A stretch of 64,000 bases of DNA, from positions 77,314,416 to 77,378,415 of the forward strand of contig OX352774.1 of the NCBI GenBank assembly GCA_947095535.1. The letters run 5' to 3'. The notes beneath the pieces are model-generated. The model did no database searches and had not been told where the DNA came from. It worked only from the letters and a program-made list of their open reading frames with translations. Shown here piece after piece: positions 13,801 to 26,245 of this stretch (its first letter is position 1; each line of letters begins with the position of its first letter). Source of the DNA: Poecilobothrus nobilitatus. Its lineage: Eukaryota; Arthropoda; Insecta; Diptera; Dolichopodidae. The translations under genes and the position numbers were made by a program.

Positions 13801-16800
13801 ATAATTTTTAGCATCTTATTTAGGAATACCTGGACTCTATTGATGTTTTTCTGGTTTGTGTGCTAGGTTTCACTGCCAGCTTTGGTAGAGATTATACTGC
13901 CTAGGTAATTAAATTGTAATACATCTCCAATTGTTGCATTATCTATCACGAAATTATTGCTCTTGGCTGTATTAATCCTGAGTGATTTTTTTTCTTGTGT
14001 TGATCACTAATCCAATCGGTTTCGTTTTTTCACCTAGTTCGTTAATTTTTGTCTGCATATAGGACTGAGCAAGTAGGCCTATATTATCGACGTAATCAAG
14101 GTCTTCAACCCGGTTTGTTAATGTCTATCTTATTCTTTTTGGTGTACTTGTAGCGTCCCTTATGATGTCGTCTGGATCTATGTTAAATAATAGCGGGAAT
14201 AGAAAACAAATTTGTTTTCATCTTGTTTAATACTAACCGGCTCACTTAAACTATCGCTCTGCACTGCTCTGCTCTGCAGTATTCTACAGTATTATTATTG
14301 CTTCGATGTTATTGTATAGCTCTTTAATCAATCTAAATATTTTGCTTGATATTTTTCTCCTTATTAGTGCTTTCCATATAGCTTCACGTTTGAACACATC
14401 AAACGCTCTTTCGAAATCAATGAAAGTTATGTACAGCAGGGCTTTCCATTCATTTGATTGCATCCTCACATTTTTTCTGAAACCTGCCTGTATGTATATA
14501 ATGCATTAATATCTTTCAATTATCATTTCGCTCCAATCTGGTTGATCTAATGTTTAATACAATTTTGTTTCAAAAAGCAACAGCATAAACTTAAATAAGT
14601 ACTTATTCACTTTCGTAAGTACTTTGCATTCTTTACCTCATTTGTTAAAGTATTTTAAGAATATAAAGTACTTGATCATAATGAGTGCTTATAGGTCAAA
14701 GTATACTTTGAAATTTGTCAAAATGTCAATTTTTTGTGAAAACTATATTAAACAAATTAATTTTTTATTGAAAAAAAAATAATTCAAAATATTCAAATAC
14801 TTATGTACTTATTAAAATTTAAATACCGAAATTAAAATTAGTCAAATCAATCCTTTGCTTCCTTTTCTTACTTCAAATAAGTACATAAGTAACTAAGTAC
14901 TTTTTATATTTTGTTAAATTCTATAAAGATAAAGTACATAAGTAGTTACCTCAATAATGTAATTAATTTCAGCTGTCAAACTGTTTTAGGGAAGTTAAAC
15001 AAGTAAGGATTGTGATATCACACTTAATTCGTTCATTTGTTTTTCGAAATAAAATTTATGTTATCCTGGTCATTAAGGATAGACAAGACAAATAAATGAT
15101 TTAATAGTTAAGTAAAAACAAAAAAAAAAAACGAAATTTCGCATTATCAATGTTCGTATAAGTATATATATAACTATACATATAAAGAATTTTGACTACA
15201 GTTTTATTGTATTTTGAATAGTTTTTAATTAGTTTTTGTTGTACAACTGAAATCAATCCTTGTGTTTCAACTAAGATATATAATATGTAACTCGATCTGA
15301 AATCTGGTTTTATAAACATGAAACTTCATATCTTTAGAATTTTTTTTTAGTTAAAAAAATGAACATTGAATTTAATATCAAGTTTGCAAAAATCAGAGAG
15401 AGAAATTAAGAAATAGATAAAATTAACCGGGGATACTAAGTTACATAAATATTATATAAAAATTCCTTTCTAAAAAAGTTATTGTATAAATTCCGACAAA
15501 ATAAGTACTTACATTTTTTTTTTACAATACACATATAAGTATAACTATGAATAGGAAGTACAAATAATAACGAGCAACGAGTTTTTCTTAACTAAAATAA
15601 GCACTTAAAAATATTATTTTTGTGAATTTCAACAACTAACTAACTACTTACTTAAATATATAAAATATATTTTTTTTTTTTGTGGAATCTTCTCCTTCTC
15701 TAAGGAGCATAGCGCATCAATTAACACATTTATTATACTCATATAAGTATTTGATTAAGCTTCCGTTTCTGGAATCATTAATTTCACTAAGGCGTTGATG
15801 AGTCGGCTGTAGCTAACTATATTGTACAAGACTATTAAACGCAATGATTTTCAACGAAAATTCTTAATAAATTAGTACTGATGTGTATTGAAAAAAAAAA
15901 ATCCACAGAATGTAATCCGATAAGTACTTAGGTTATAATCAAACGTTATTGCTGAACCAAACATAAAAGATTTTTTTAATATAAGTACTTACTTAAGTAA
16001 GTAGATAAGTAATTATATATATATATATAGTTATATATACTTAAGCAATACTTCTTTCTTGGAAACTTTTGAAACTTAAAAATTATTTAAAAATTACGAA
16101 AATTCATTCTTATGTTAGAAAATTAAGACTTAATTCAAAAAAAAATCTAAATTCTTATTATGGAATCTTTAAATGTTTACGTTTTAATGTTAAAAAGCTT
16201 ACAAATTTAAAAGTTCAAAACCTTAAATTTAAATATTGAAAAATTAATCTTCAGAATTTTCACATATATATATACCTATATTTAAGTAGGTAACTAAATA
16301 TAGTTAACTATATACTTTACATAATTTTTTAATAAAATTAAGTAGAAAAACACTTTTCTAAAATTAAAATTTTAAAAACTTTTTTTAAATGTTTAAGTTC
16401 TATAATTAAATAACTACCAAAGTTATTGACATTCTAATATTTGTTATTATATGATATGATGGTAGTATTTGGATAAGTTACCTGAAAATTTTATTAGGGT
16501 TTTACAGTTTAGGTTTTTATAAAATAAGTGAATAAATTTAATTATCATATCTTTTTTTAAATTTATCTATTTCAGCATATACATACTTATTTAGATTAAG
16601 TAAATGATTAGATCTATAGCATAAAAAGCACTCAAATTACCGATCAACTAAAATTAGATTTAAAAGTTTGTAAAAGAAAAGTTTATCTGTTGAGTGTAAT
16701 CTGATTTCAGAAAAAAAAAAACTTAATAAACCATTAAAATTAATTTCGATCTAAGTATGTATACCTTTTCGGTAATTTCCTTTCTTTAAATGACCTACCA

Positions 16801-19800
16801 TTTTATTAAATAATGATAACTACCTTCATTATCATACACCCTGTTTTATATGTCATTATCGCTGTACATATAAGGTATGTGTACAAACATATATATACTT
16901 ATGTAGTTATGTACACATACATATCAATATCACTAATAACATTTTTTTTTGTTTTTTTTTTCAACTTACCTAGCGGTGTACCATTATGATACCAACTAAT
17001 TTCTGGTGTTGGTCTTCCAGTTGCTTTACAATTTAATGTTAATGGTTCTTCTCGAGCAGCAATTGCATCAGCTGGATGTTCAACAATTTTAGGTCTTTGT
17101 TGAGCTAAAATAATAATAATAAAATTTTTATAAATATTTTTATATCATTTCATTTTTCTGTTTTTTTTTATTTTATTTAATTTTTATTTTTTTTTTTTTT
17201 TATATTTTCTTTTATAAGTGGAAATCGAAAAGAAAATATAGTAATAAATGAGTATTAAGAAATTTTCAATAAAAACATTGCCTCATTTCAAGTGGTTCTT
17301 CTTTATTATTTAAGAAGTTTATGATTGTTGTGGTGTGTGTGTAAGTATATAAAATACTTTTATTTATTCACATAACTTTAGTGCATTTAAGAAAGATACA
17401 TTATGTAATGCGGCGAAAAAAAGCAAACTGAGAAAAAAATTATTTGCAAAATAAAACAAAAAATAATGCTATGTAAAAAAATCTGAGAGAAAAATCTTAA
17501 GTAAGTAAATAGTTAACGATATGACAATAGAAAATACACGATACTTATAACTTATAAGTATTACAGTTTTAAAATTCTGCTCCATTTACTTATTAGTTTT
17601 AAGTAACATCATATGCTATATTAGCACACTAAGTACACTCCTCACTCCAAAGATTACATTAATTTTGGAGGACAAAACCCTCCAAAAAATTGCTTTCAGA
17701 GCATTTTTTAAAGATACATGTAATCATAGCTAAATGTATCAATTTCTTAATAAGTAACTAAATAAAGTGAATCTTGAATACACTCTTTTTATTTGAAAAA
17801 ATATTTGTTTTTATTATTTTTTTTTTAAAGCGAGATTAACTAAAAGTTTTAATATCTAAAGAATTAAGGTAGTTAAGTAAGTACTTTAACTTTTAAATTT
17901 ATTTTAAATAATTTAATTTTATTAAATAAGATAACACCTATGTAATAAGTAGAAATTCAACTTTACAAAATGGGTGTTAAGAGTCTTTACGTTTTGAGAC
18001 GTTTTAGAATATATTCAGATAAAATGCACACCTATAGCCTATGACTGAATATAATACATATTTTGGTTACAAGAGTACTTACTCGCGTGAGTAAGTACTG
18101 TTTGGAAATATTAACGAATATTTTGCATTGACCATGGATCGAATAACTCGTTTATGCTGGACATAAAAAATAAATTTTTATTTCGATATAATTAAGTAAG
18201 TTCTTATTTTATCTGGTGTATACTTATTTTTTGTTGAAAAGAAGTAACTAAATGTACTTAAGTACTTATATTGTTTTGTTATGAAGTAAGTAAGTACATA
18301 GTTAGTTACATGAATTATTTTGAATTTGAAATTTATAAAGAAATTAAGTAAGTACACATACTTAATTACTTAATGTCTTTTTGTTGATACTTAAAAAAAA
18401 GTAAGTCTTCTTCCAAAAATGCACTTACTTAACTATAACTGTAAAAATATTTTTTTTTAACGAATGCATCTCAAGTGAAGATATAAGTAAGTACTTACTT
18501 AACCTATCCTAAGTTATCGAAGTTAACATATAAATGTCTCTAGGAAAATATATAGGAAATTAAATTTCCTTCTGTTAAAAAAAATCTTTAAAAATTTTTC
18601 TAGAATGCATTTTTTGCCTTAATTACTTATTGTAAGTATTTAGATACATAAATAGTTCATATTTGCAATGAACAAAAGAAAAAACATTAATATTTTAGAT
18701 CTTTTTAAAATTTAAATGAATTTCAAAACATGTAAATATAAGTCTAAAATTCTATTGCATTTTATAATACTAACTACTTATTTAATAGTTTTGTAATACT
18801 TAGTCATGCGAATATTAGTTACTAAAAAAATGAAACGCGCCAAAATTTAAGAATTTTTTAATGAATAATCACGAAAAATTAAATTTCATAAGTAAGTAGT
18901 TAAATATTTAATTTATATTTGTTTATTTTGCAAAATTAACAACGGTTAAAGTAATCACAGGTATAGGTTTAAAATATTCTTTAATTATTTCTTTTCATAC
19001 TTATTTTATGTACCTAATTTTATTTGTAATATAAGTAAGTACTTAATAAATAAAAGAGCTTCTTCTTCAAGATAAGGTGTAAAAGTGTAAAATAGTACGT
19101 CTATGTAATTTTATACTTAACTGCTTTAAAGAACGCATTTTTTTAGCTTAGCGATATAAAAATTATATATACTTACATAAGTACTTAAATGAATTTGAAC
19201 ATTATATTTATATAAGTATGTACTTATAGTTATCAAAATAAGATATGGTATTAAAATTTTATTTTAAACAAATTTTACATTCAAAACATTTTGATCAATA
19301 AGTTGTACTTCTTTTATTCGTATTCATCTAACATATTTTAAAAATATTTTAAATACTTACAATTATTTAAGTACTTATTTAGTTTATAAAAACATTTAAA
19401 AATGCGCTTCTTTCATACTTAAATAGTAAGTGCTTAGTTATGTACTAAGTTGAAAATTCTTAGCATCCATTTCACTTTAACGTTGCAATTACACAAAAAG
19501 TAGTACTTACAAGACTATAACACTAGTTTACAATAGAGAAAAACTTATAAAATTGTATAGTTAATCTTTGCAATATTAGGGAGTGTTTTTGAAAATATTT
19601 TACAATAGATGACATCCACAGCCATACATCGAAAATACGAATAATTACACTTAGTTTCACACCTACTTATAAGTAATTTTGAAACATCAAAGCTTTCATT
19701 TTGTGTATTGGAGTTACTGAAATTAAAAAAATGTTTCACAACTTCTTTCGTTTACTCACCGAAATGAAACACTATGAGTGTCACTACTCAAACCCCACTT

Positions 19801-22016
19801 CATATACGTATATACATAGTTACGTACTTACTACTTATGTACTTAAACTAAGTATAGTTTATTCTAAGATAAGTATATATTTATGTAATTAACTAAATTA
19901 AATAAGTAACTAAAAAGTATGCTTTCTATTTAAGGTAATAATGTTATAACTATATAACAAGTGTACTAATTACGAGTTTGAAATAAGTACTGAATAACTT
20001 ATTTTATCTAAATTCACGAAAAAACTCTAAACTCATGAGATAAGTAATAAATTGATTAAGACGTGTTTTCAAAAATACATTTTACATACATTCTTATGAT
20101 GCTAGATTTTGAAATATTTTATATACTTTAATAACTAAGTACTTATTCAAAAATAGTTTAGATAAATGATATTTATAATAATCAAAGACTTCTTCAAATT
20201 TAAAAATCAAAAATAAGTGTAAGTATAAGTAGTTATCAGTATTCTAAATGTTTACCAGGCAAATAATCAAAATTTAAATCTGTGAATGTTTTGTTAAGTA
20301 TTCTTTTTATTTTATTTTTATACTTAAGTATATATATATTTAGATTTTTATCTTCGCATTCTTTCTTCTCTGTTTGATTTTGTATGTTAATAGAAAATCA
20401 ACATACTTACTTAATTTTTATACATAAATTCTGTACTACACGTGGTATATTTAAGATTTTACTAATAGGTACAATAAAAATCAAAATTATGAAATAAGTA
20501 AGTACTTATTTAGTGTTATCCTATACATTCTTAGTTAAATATTCATCTCATAAATACTTGGTAGTATCCAATTAAGTATAAGGATAAAAAACCTAAAATT
20601 GATTAATCTGTGAATATTTCGAATCAAATGATTTTTAAATTTGTTTATATGTATATAGGAGTATAATTTCAATAAAATTTATTTCAAACTGAAATTATGT
20701 AGGTAACTACATAACTAAGTACTTTTCTGCAATTTTTTATTTATGTAGTTATGATTTAGTAGTTATATATGTACCTACTTATGTAGTTTAATTTTTAAGT
20801 TGGTTTGAATTACTTAAGTACATAATTCAAATTTTATGTTTATACTTATGTAAATAGGTACAAATATGAAAAATTTTTTGCAGTTTAACTAAAATTGATT
20901 TTTAAATTTTTGGTTTTTCTTTAATTTAACACATATATATAACTACTTAATAGTTAAGTATTAAGTGCTTAAGACATTAAGTCTGTAAGTGTAAATATAT
21001 TAAAAGAACATCATAAATGTAAAATTATTTTACGAATGAATAAAATAATGTAGTGAGTGGATTGATATAATGGATTAAGTAACACTAACATCTAAATTTT
21101 ACAGCAGTTAGAAAAAATGTTCATCTCTTATTTAAAAAGTTTTAAATTGCATTTAAATTTTGAAAATATATTTTGATTTGTGTTTACTTATTTTAAAAAT
21201 AACAAAAAATTTATAAACATACTTTTAAAAAAGTAGACGTACTTAATATTTTAACTATTAAAATTCAGTTATAATGTCAGTAGTTAACTATGCCTAAAAT
21301 AAATTATGTACATAGTTATAAAATCTGATAAATAACTAACTATCTCACGTAACAATTCACTATAAAATTGTTATCTGAGATTAACAGTTCAGCACATCCG
21401 CTTTACAAAATTTTTTCTATACTTAACTTTTTGTTTTTTTTTTTTTTCATAAAAAATTCTTTTCCTACATAAAAAGTATTACATGTTTTAATACTTAAAT
21501 AAAACAAATAAGGACTTAATTAAACATTTAAAAAGTTTAAATCAACCAGTTTTAAAATAAAAATACTACCAAATAACTAAAAACGAAACACTTAAAAAAC
21601 ATGAAATTCTCAGTACAATAATAAAAGAAAACCCAAATAGAAGAAGGAAAGAAGAAAATACGAACAGAATAAATTGTCTGAGTTTAAAATTATTATTTTT
21701 TGTTTTCTTTTATTTAAATTTTTTATTTTTATTTTTTGTTTTTGTTTTTATTGTTAGTTAAGTATTTGTTCGTAACAAAATATTGAAGTTTTAAAAGATG
21801 AAATTATAAATTTAAGAAAAACATACTTATACCTATACGTATATATAAACATAATATATATAAGTACATACATACTTATTACATGGTATATGTATGTATT
21901 TATTAATAAATATATTTTATTGAATTTTATATTACTTATAACTTACCTTTAACTAAAATACACTGTGATGAAAATATCACTAGATAAATCGACAAAAATA
22001 AAATAATTTTATCCAT
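7328..22016 (-). CDS. robo-like: Roundabout (Robo)-family axon-guidance receptor, eight exons
   Basis: Joined exons, 5' to 3' on the minus strand: 22016-21947, 17104-16970, 12970-12919, 10826-10174, 10106-9094, 9037-8835, 8746-7902, 7842-7328. Phases agree at every junction, giving 1,161 residues. Order: signal peptide (1-23), Ig1 (about 26-118), Ig2 (120-210), Ig3 (213-303), a fourth Ig (304-470) interrupted by a charged insert (342-431), FN3 (about 483-585), FN3 (about 599-700), one membrane span (about 721-745) and a cytoplasmic tail. Ig1-Ig2 carry strong Robo signatures ([31 protein letters not shown]). Robo receptors bind Slit and repel growing axons from the midline. The tail has PYAT and LPPPP motifs like those that recruit signalling proteins, including Enabled, in Robo1. 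Drosophila Robos have five Ig and three FN3 domains, so this one is shortened or is a divergent paralogue. Which Robo it is remains open. Confidence 0.87.
7902..8746 (-). CDS. robo-like: Robo-family exon 7: membrane span and proximal cytoplasmic tail
   Basis: After a short stalk the hydrophobic span [19 protein letters not shown] ends in the stop-transfer sequence KRNKR. The tail contains [17 protein letters not shown] (like the tyrosine CC1 motif of Robo), [11 protein letters not shown] (like the CC2 Enabled-binding motif), a glutamine-rich run and a proline block [11 protein letters not shown] (CC3-like). The order matches the CC motifs of Robo1. In Drosophila Robo2 and Robo3 lack CC2 and CC3, which argues for a Robo1-type tail. 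Confidence 0.88.
8835..9037 (-). CDS. robo-like: Robo-family exon 6: end of second FN3
   Basis: Continues the FN3 domain ([17 protein letters not shown], then GLGPYSEP) and ends in the juxtamembrane stalk. Acceptor TTTTAG, donor GTAAGT; phase 0 in and phase 2 out. Confidence 0.85.
9094..10106 (-). CDS. robo-like: Robo-family exon 5: interrupted Ig4, first FN3, start of second FN3
   Basis: The Ig starts with [17 protein letters not shown] and resumes only about 90 residues later with [10 protein letters not shown] and GWYSCLAIN. Between them lies a charged stretch (joined residues about 342-431) with an RPKRS sequence at 377-381. FN3-like sequence follows from GTPQNLLI, and a second FN3 starts at SAPPTDVRV. 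The first FN3 is divergent but has the expected tryptophan and the [11 protein letters not shown] strand. The donor is GTAATC, in phase 0. The Ig framework best matches the fifth Ig of Robo2-like proteins. Confidence 0.85.
10174..10826 (-). CDS. robo-like: Robo-family exon 4: end of Ig1, Ig2 and Ig3
   Basis: Begins by completing an arginine codon, then [17 protein letters not shown] (end of Ig1). Ig2 has cysteines in [10 protein letters not shown] and GRYECTAQN. Ig3 has cysteines in LDIPCEIKG and GQYTCKGFN. The donor is GTAATT, in phase 1. Residues about 86-303 of the joined protein. Confidence 0.9.
10827..12918 (-). other. Intron 3 of the Robo-family gene
   Basis: Non-coding, AT-rich, bounded by GTAAGT and TTTTAG in the minus sense. 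It has A runs and a TA-rich patch near 12140-12190. The frame at 12296-12517 is low-complexity and not a gene. No other structure was seen. Confidence 0.6.
12919..12970 (-). CDS. robo-like: Robo-family exon 3: middle of Ig1
   Basis: A 52-nt exon coding for [18 protein letters not shown], which matches the segment of Robo Ig1 just before the second cysteine strand. Acceptor TAG, donor GTAAGT; phase 1 in and phase 2 out. It sits isolated between introns of about 2.1 and 4.0 kb. Confidence 0.85.
12971..16969 (-). other. Intron 2 of the Robo-family gene
   Basis: About 4.0 kb, AT-rich, with many TAAGTACTTA-type strings (for example near 14600, 15505 and 15985). It contains a decayed non-LTR reverse transcriptase at about 13497-14505, in the same orientation as the host gene. 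Confidence 0.65.
13497..14505 (-). pseudogene. Decayed non-LTR retrotransposon reverse transcriptase, 3' part
   Basis: Read on the minus strand with frame changes, the pieces follow reverse-transcriptase order: QAGFRKN, then FIDFERAFD (the catalytic-aspartate motif of the F-D-x-x-x-A-F-D type), [32 protein letters not shown] (a damaged YADD box), FNYLGSIIS, and the C-terminal [17 protein letters not shown] just before a stop. About 15 residues seem lost just after QAGFRK. Several stops and frameshifts make it non-functional. The clade is not certain (CR1/RTE-like). There is no sign of the endonuclease, as expected for a 5'-truncated LINE. Confidence 0.8.
16970..17104 (-). CDS. robo-like: Robo-family exon 2: first half of Ig1
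   Basis: Translates to the start of Ig1, with PKIVEHP, the first Ig cysteine in LTLNCKATG, and the tryptophan of ISWYHNG. This is the Slit-binding domain in Robo receptors. The exon is bounded by TTTTAG and GTAAGT; phase 1 in and phase 1 out. Confidence 0.85.
17105..21946 (-). other. Intron 1 of the Robo-family gene
   Basis: About 4.8 kb and non-coding. It is dense in the palindrome TAAGTACTTA and its halves (TAAGTA, TACTTA), and includes an inverted repeat at 18074-18099. Short frames at 19545-19739 and 19701-19892 show no domain or codon character and are ignored. Confidence 0.6.
18074..18099. repeat. Perfect inverted repeat, 11-bp arms
   Basis: AGTACTTACTC, four bases (GCGT), then GAGTAAGTACT. 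The arms pair perfectly. It is an extended version of the AGTACTTA string scattered through this intron. Confidence 0.75.
21947..22016 (-). CDS. robo-like: Robo-family exon 1: start codon and signal peptide
   Basis: ATG at 22016-22014 is followed by [19 protein letters not shown], a typical secretory leader with a basic residue and then a hydrophobic core. The exon ends at a strong donor (GTAAGT) in phase 1. Adding the first two bases of exon 2 gives an alanine codon and leads straight into Ig1. The exon is too short to show as a long open frame and was found by joining back from exon 2. Confidence 0.8.
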
Positions 22017-25000
22017 AATTTAAAATTATTGTAACTATTTTGTATTTTTTTCTTGTATTAATTTTTTTTTTTTATTAATTTTTAACCTTTTTTATTTTCC
22101 ATAAAAAAATTTTTTTTTTCAAAAATAAAAATGCCACAAATTGAAAAATAAATAATGAAACAAAACAAAAAAAAAAAAAAAATTGAATTACAATTATTTT
22201 TAGTGATAAAAAATATATGTTAACACACTTTTAAAATTTTCACTTATTTTTTCTTTTTTTTTAATTTTTATTATTTGTTTTATATATTATTAAGTATATT
22301 TCTTTTTTATTTTCGTTTTTTAATTTACTTTTATTTAGAATTAGAACAGTAAGTAGTTAGTTTAAAAAAAATACATATACATTTATAACTTTTATTCTTC
22401 TTTTTTTTCACATGGATATAATTTTTTTTTTTTTTTTGTTCAGTAACAAAAATATTTTATCTTGAGATTTTTTTTTTTTTTTTGTTGCTGTTATTTTGGT
22501 TTTATTTCACTGCTATTTCAATTTAGAACTTTAACATGATTTTCCATTAAATTTCTTTTTTCCATTTTTTTCTTTATTTTGTTTTGGTTTTTCTTTTTTT
22601 TTTTTGTCAACATTAAAAATAAAAAAAAATAAAACTGAAAATAAAAGAAAAAAAAAAAAAAGGACACATTAAATAATCTTTCATTCAACTGCATGAAAAA
22701 AAAAAAAATTTCTTTGTATAGTGTAGGCGTGTTGTATTGTCTATAGTTTCTTTTTTATTTCTTATTTTATTTATATTTTTGTTTTTTTTTTTTTTATTCT
22801 CTTTCTCTTTTCTTCTTTATTTAAGAAAATGAACACAAATACAAAAACAATAATAGGGAAGATGAAATATTATATACGTATACAAATATCTATTTAATAT
22901 TAAGTATATATATAAATATACATAACTGAATCTAACATATATATGTATATATGCATACAAACATGTACATATATTTAGAGTAATATTGAATTGTAATTTG
23001 TAATACTGTGTATTCCCATTTCCATGTACAACTATTTAGCTATATATTATGATCACAAAAAACACATTTGAATTTATTTTATATATATATATATATATAT
23101 GTTCATATCTTTAATAGTAAAAATTGATTAAAATAGTGCTGTTACTTTTGTCATTTTTAGAATGTATCAAACAGATCTTTTCTCTTAAAATACATTTAAA
23201 TACTTATGTAAATATTACTTAGTTTAAGAAGATTAAAATTCCTAATTTCTATATACTTACATATGGATGTAGTTAGTTACTTAATACTTCTTCTTAAAAT
23301 AAGTACCATAACACAATTTAAAATTATAACTTAATACAATAAGTAATAATATTAACTAACTACTTAATAAAAAAAAAAGGTCATTCTTGAATTCAATTTG
23401 AGTGCTACTTTAAAGGATTTATTTTACTTAGCCATTACTATTTAATTACATATGTATATTAAATACTTAATTCTTAATTTTATTTTTTATATATGAACGA
23501 AAATTAACACATTATTAATGTTCTAAATAAAACATATATAAATATTGCAAAGTTTAATTTAATTTTATAAAAATCTCAAAACATATGCAAAAACTAAAAC
23601 CTTTTCTAACATCAAAACACATACGTAGCTAAGCTAAAAAATTTATTAAAATTGTAAGTAAGTATGTACATAGTTTACTCAATTGACTAATACAAAACAT
23701 AAATTGTTAAGTAATTTTTTCATTAAGAGCTTTTAAATAATCGCCATCACAGCATTTTGTTTTCACTTAAGTAACTAAGTATTAAAATTTTATTAAAAAA
23801 AAAAAAAAATTTTCATTACATAAGTATAAAAGTCTCTTATTTGAGCCTTGGAAAATTTTTGATTTCCGATAAAAACAAAATTTGTACTTTTATGTACATA
23901 CTTATATATTTTTTTTAATTAATAAGTACTATATATGTATATATATATATATATATTTATTTTTTGTCATTATATTCAAATTAATGACAAAAAATAAATA
24001 AATTGTATTTTTAATTACTTGTAGATAACTACTTATGTAAATATATTAATATAAAAAATATTTCAAAAACATACTTATTAATTACAATTATCGAATAAAA
24101 ATAATATCTTGTAAGTTTTACTTAAGTATGACTAATCTTCTTCTATCAATTGTTTCAGAGGGTTTCAGATTTAACGTTTATAATAGTTTTTTTTTAATAG
24201 CTAGTAGCTATTAAATAAATTAGCTATTATAAAATTAGCATACTTAAGTACATAGATTTTTTATCACCGGCTTAGTTAAACTTCAGATTATTAATCGAAT
24301 GCATAAAACTGATTAGCTTTAACTTAAATTTTACTTGTTTAAGGAAAAGTCCGTTTTTGTTTTCAATTTTACTTTCACAATTTAGGCAAAAATGAAAATT
24401 TCACATAAAAAGGTATAATTTGAGTTAAAGGTTAATTTTATACATTCGATCTAATAAAACTAACGATTAATCTTAAATACACTTTGAAATCTAAGTAATA
24501 GATCTGCATGGATGGCATGTTGCCCCATTATAAGGGAAAAATAAAAAGACTATTCTATTACTATACTGGCAATTTAAGAAGAAGGTGCTTTTACTTTATT
24601 AAAAATATTTTATTTATATAATTTATAAAATTTATATTTTGGTAAGATTTTATAAAAAAAGAAAAAATTTTAACTTTTTTAAAATATTATAATTTAATAA
24701 TTATTAAATAGTTATAAAATAATTGTTTCTAAAAAAAAAATTTTAAATTATTTTAAATACTTAAATTCTTTTGAAAAATCATACATACGTGTATGTTACT
24801 TAATAGCACTTACTTAATAGTTATACTAAATTTTACAAATAGTTAAGTAGTTTTCATTGAAATAAAGTCCTTTCATTCAAACATTTTTCTTTTTAAATAA
24901 GTCAGTACTTATATGTATATTTGTATACATGTAAATACAATTTAATCTTACATAACTAACAAAGAAACATGAAAAAAAAAATTTACAAACAATAATAAAA

Positions 25001-26170
25001 ATAAAGTCACCAAAAAAAAAAAAAAAAAAACACCCTTTTAAACACAAAATTTTATAACAAAAGTTCCAACACTACTTATAGAATATTATATACATATGTA
25101 CATATATGTATATGTACATAATTAAACAGATTTTCTAACACAATTTTTACAATAAGAAAATTGATACCAATAAAATTTTCTAATATCAAAAATCGAATTT
25201 TAAAACGAAAAAACAATATTACAAAATATTCTGAAAATTTTTCCTTAAGTAATAACCAAAAACAAAAACAAAAAAACAAAGAAAAAGAAAGAAAAAACAA
25301 AACTAATACAAAAAAAAAAAAACAGAAACAATAAACGAAAAGAAAATCTAACAAAAACAAATGAAAAATTCAAGAAGAGCATGTCTCTTTGTTTAATTTT
25401 GCATACTTTTAGTCCATAAAATGTAAAAAAAAAAAACAAAAAAAAAACCTTGAAAATTTTTACTTATTTAATTTTCTTTTCTTGTTTTTTTTATTTTTTT
25501 TTTTTATTTTTTACTATAAGTAATATTATTTGTAAGTAAATTGTAAATATTATTGATTATATATATATACATACATACATTTATATATATATATTATATA
25601 TACATTTATACAATACTCCCAAAATTGAATTTAGATAAAATCATAAAGAATTAAAACAAAGGATAATGCATTAAGTGGGATATAAAAAATATATATATAA
25701 AGAAGTGTATATATTATATAAGTATATATATAAATAATAATAGTTATATAAGTATTTATAATTAAGGTATAGTTATACAATAATTAATATTGTTGTTTCT
25801 AATTGTTTTTTTTATATTTTTTTCTTTTTTAACACAATTTGACCTTGAACATACACTACTTATAGAGAAATTGAAATAAAATAATATCATATTTCAAAAT
25901 AAAATTAATCCTTCAATTAATTTGATTTCATGTATAATTAATTGAAAACACTTTTTTTCTTGGAAATTTAATAAGTAAGCACTTATAGGTATCTACTTAA
26001 AGCAAATTTATTTACTTACTTAAGACAAAAATTTTCAATTTTACTTAAACATTAGGCTTTTTTTTAACAGAGCTAATTGCAAACTTTCTTTATCATAACT
26101 AAGTAAGTACTTATATATTACATTACAAGTTTTCAAAGTAACTGTTATAAGTAAGTATTTAACAGAAAAA
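22017..26170. other. Gene-free region upstream of the Robo-family start codon
   Basis: Expected to hold the 5' UTR and promoter of the minus-strand gene, but I cannot identify a TATA box or initiator against the AT-rich background. It holds long T runs, TA repeats (23078-23100, 23936-23956) and TACTTA strings. The frames at 25076-25439 are translated A runs. Confidence 0.5.
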
Positions 26171-26245
26171 GGGGCCTCGTGGCCTAGTGGTTAAAGATGT
26201 GGCTTATGAACCGAGGGAGTGCGGATTTAAATCCTGCACAGGTAA
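26170..26245 (+). repeat. tRNA-derived SINE head or tRNA-like fragment, copy A
   Basis: Contains a good pol III A box (TGGCCTAGTGGTTA) and a degenerate B box (GGATTTAAATCC) about 40 bp later. The arms do not fold into a regular cloverleaf: no anticodon stem is convincing, so this is not called a tRNA gene. The CCGAGGGAGTG block before the B box recurs at 33581-33672 on the other strand, so the two belong to one repeat family. Confidence 0.6.

Noticed and set aside
19545..19892. Two small frames inside Robo intron 1
   Set aside because: No similarity to Robo or other domains and no splice sites in phase with the gene.
25076..25439. Two overlapping hydrophobic minus-strand frames
   Set aside because: They translate A runs of the plus strand as Phe and Leu; low complexity only.
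26170..26245. Possible functional tRNA gene
   Set aside because: A and B boxes are visible but no standard anticodon or acceptor stem forms, and the B box is degenerate. Treated as a SINE-type fragment.
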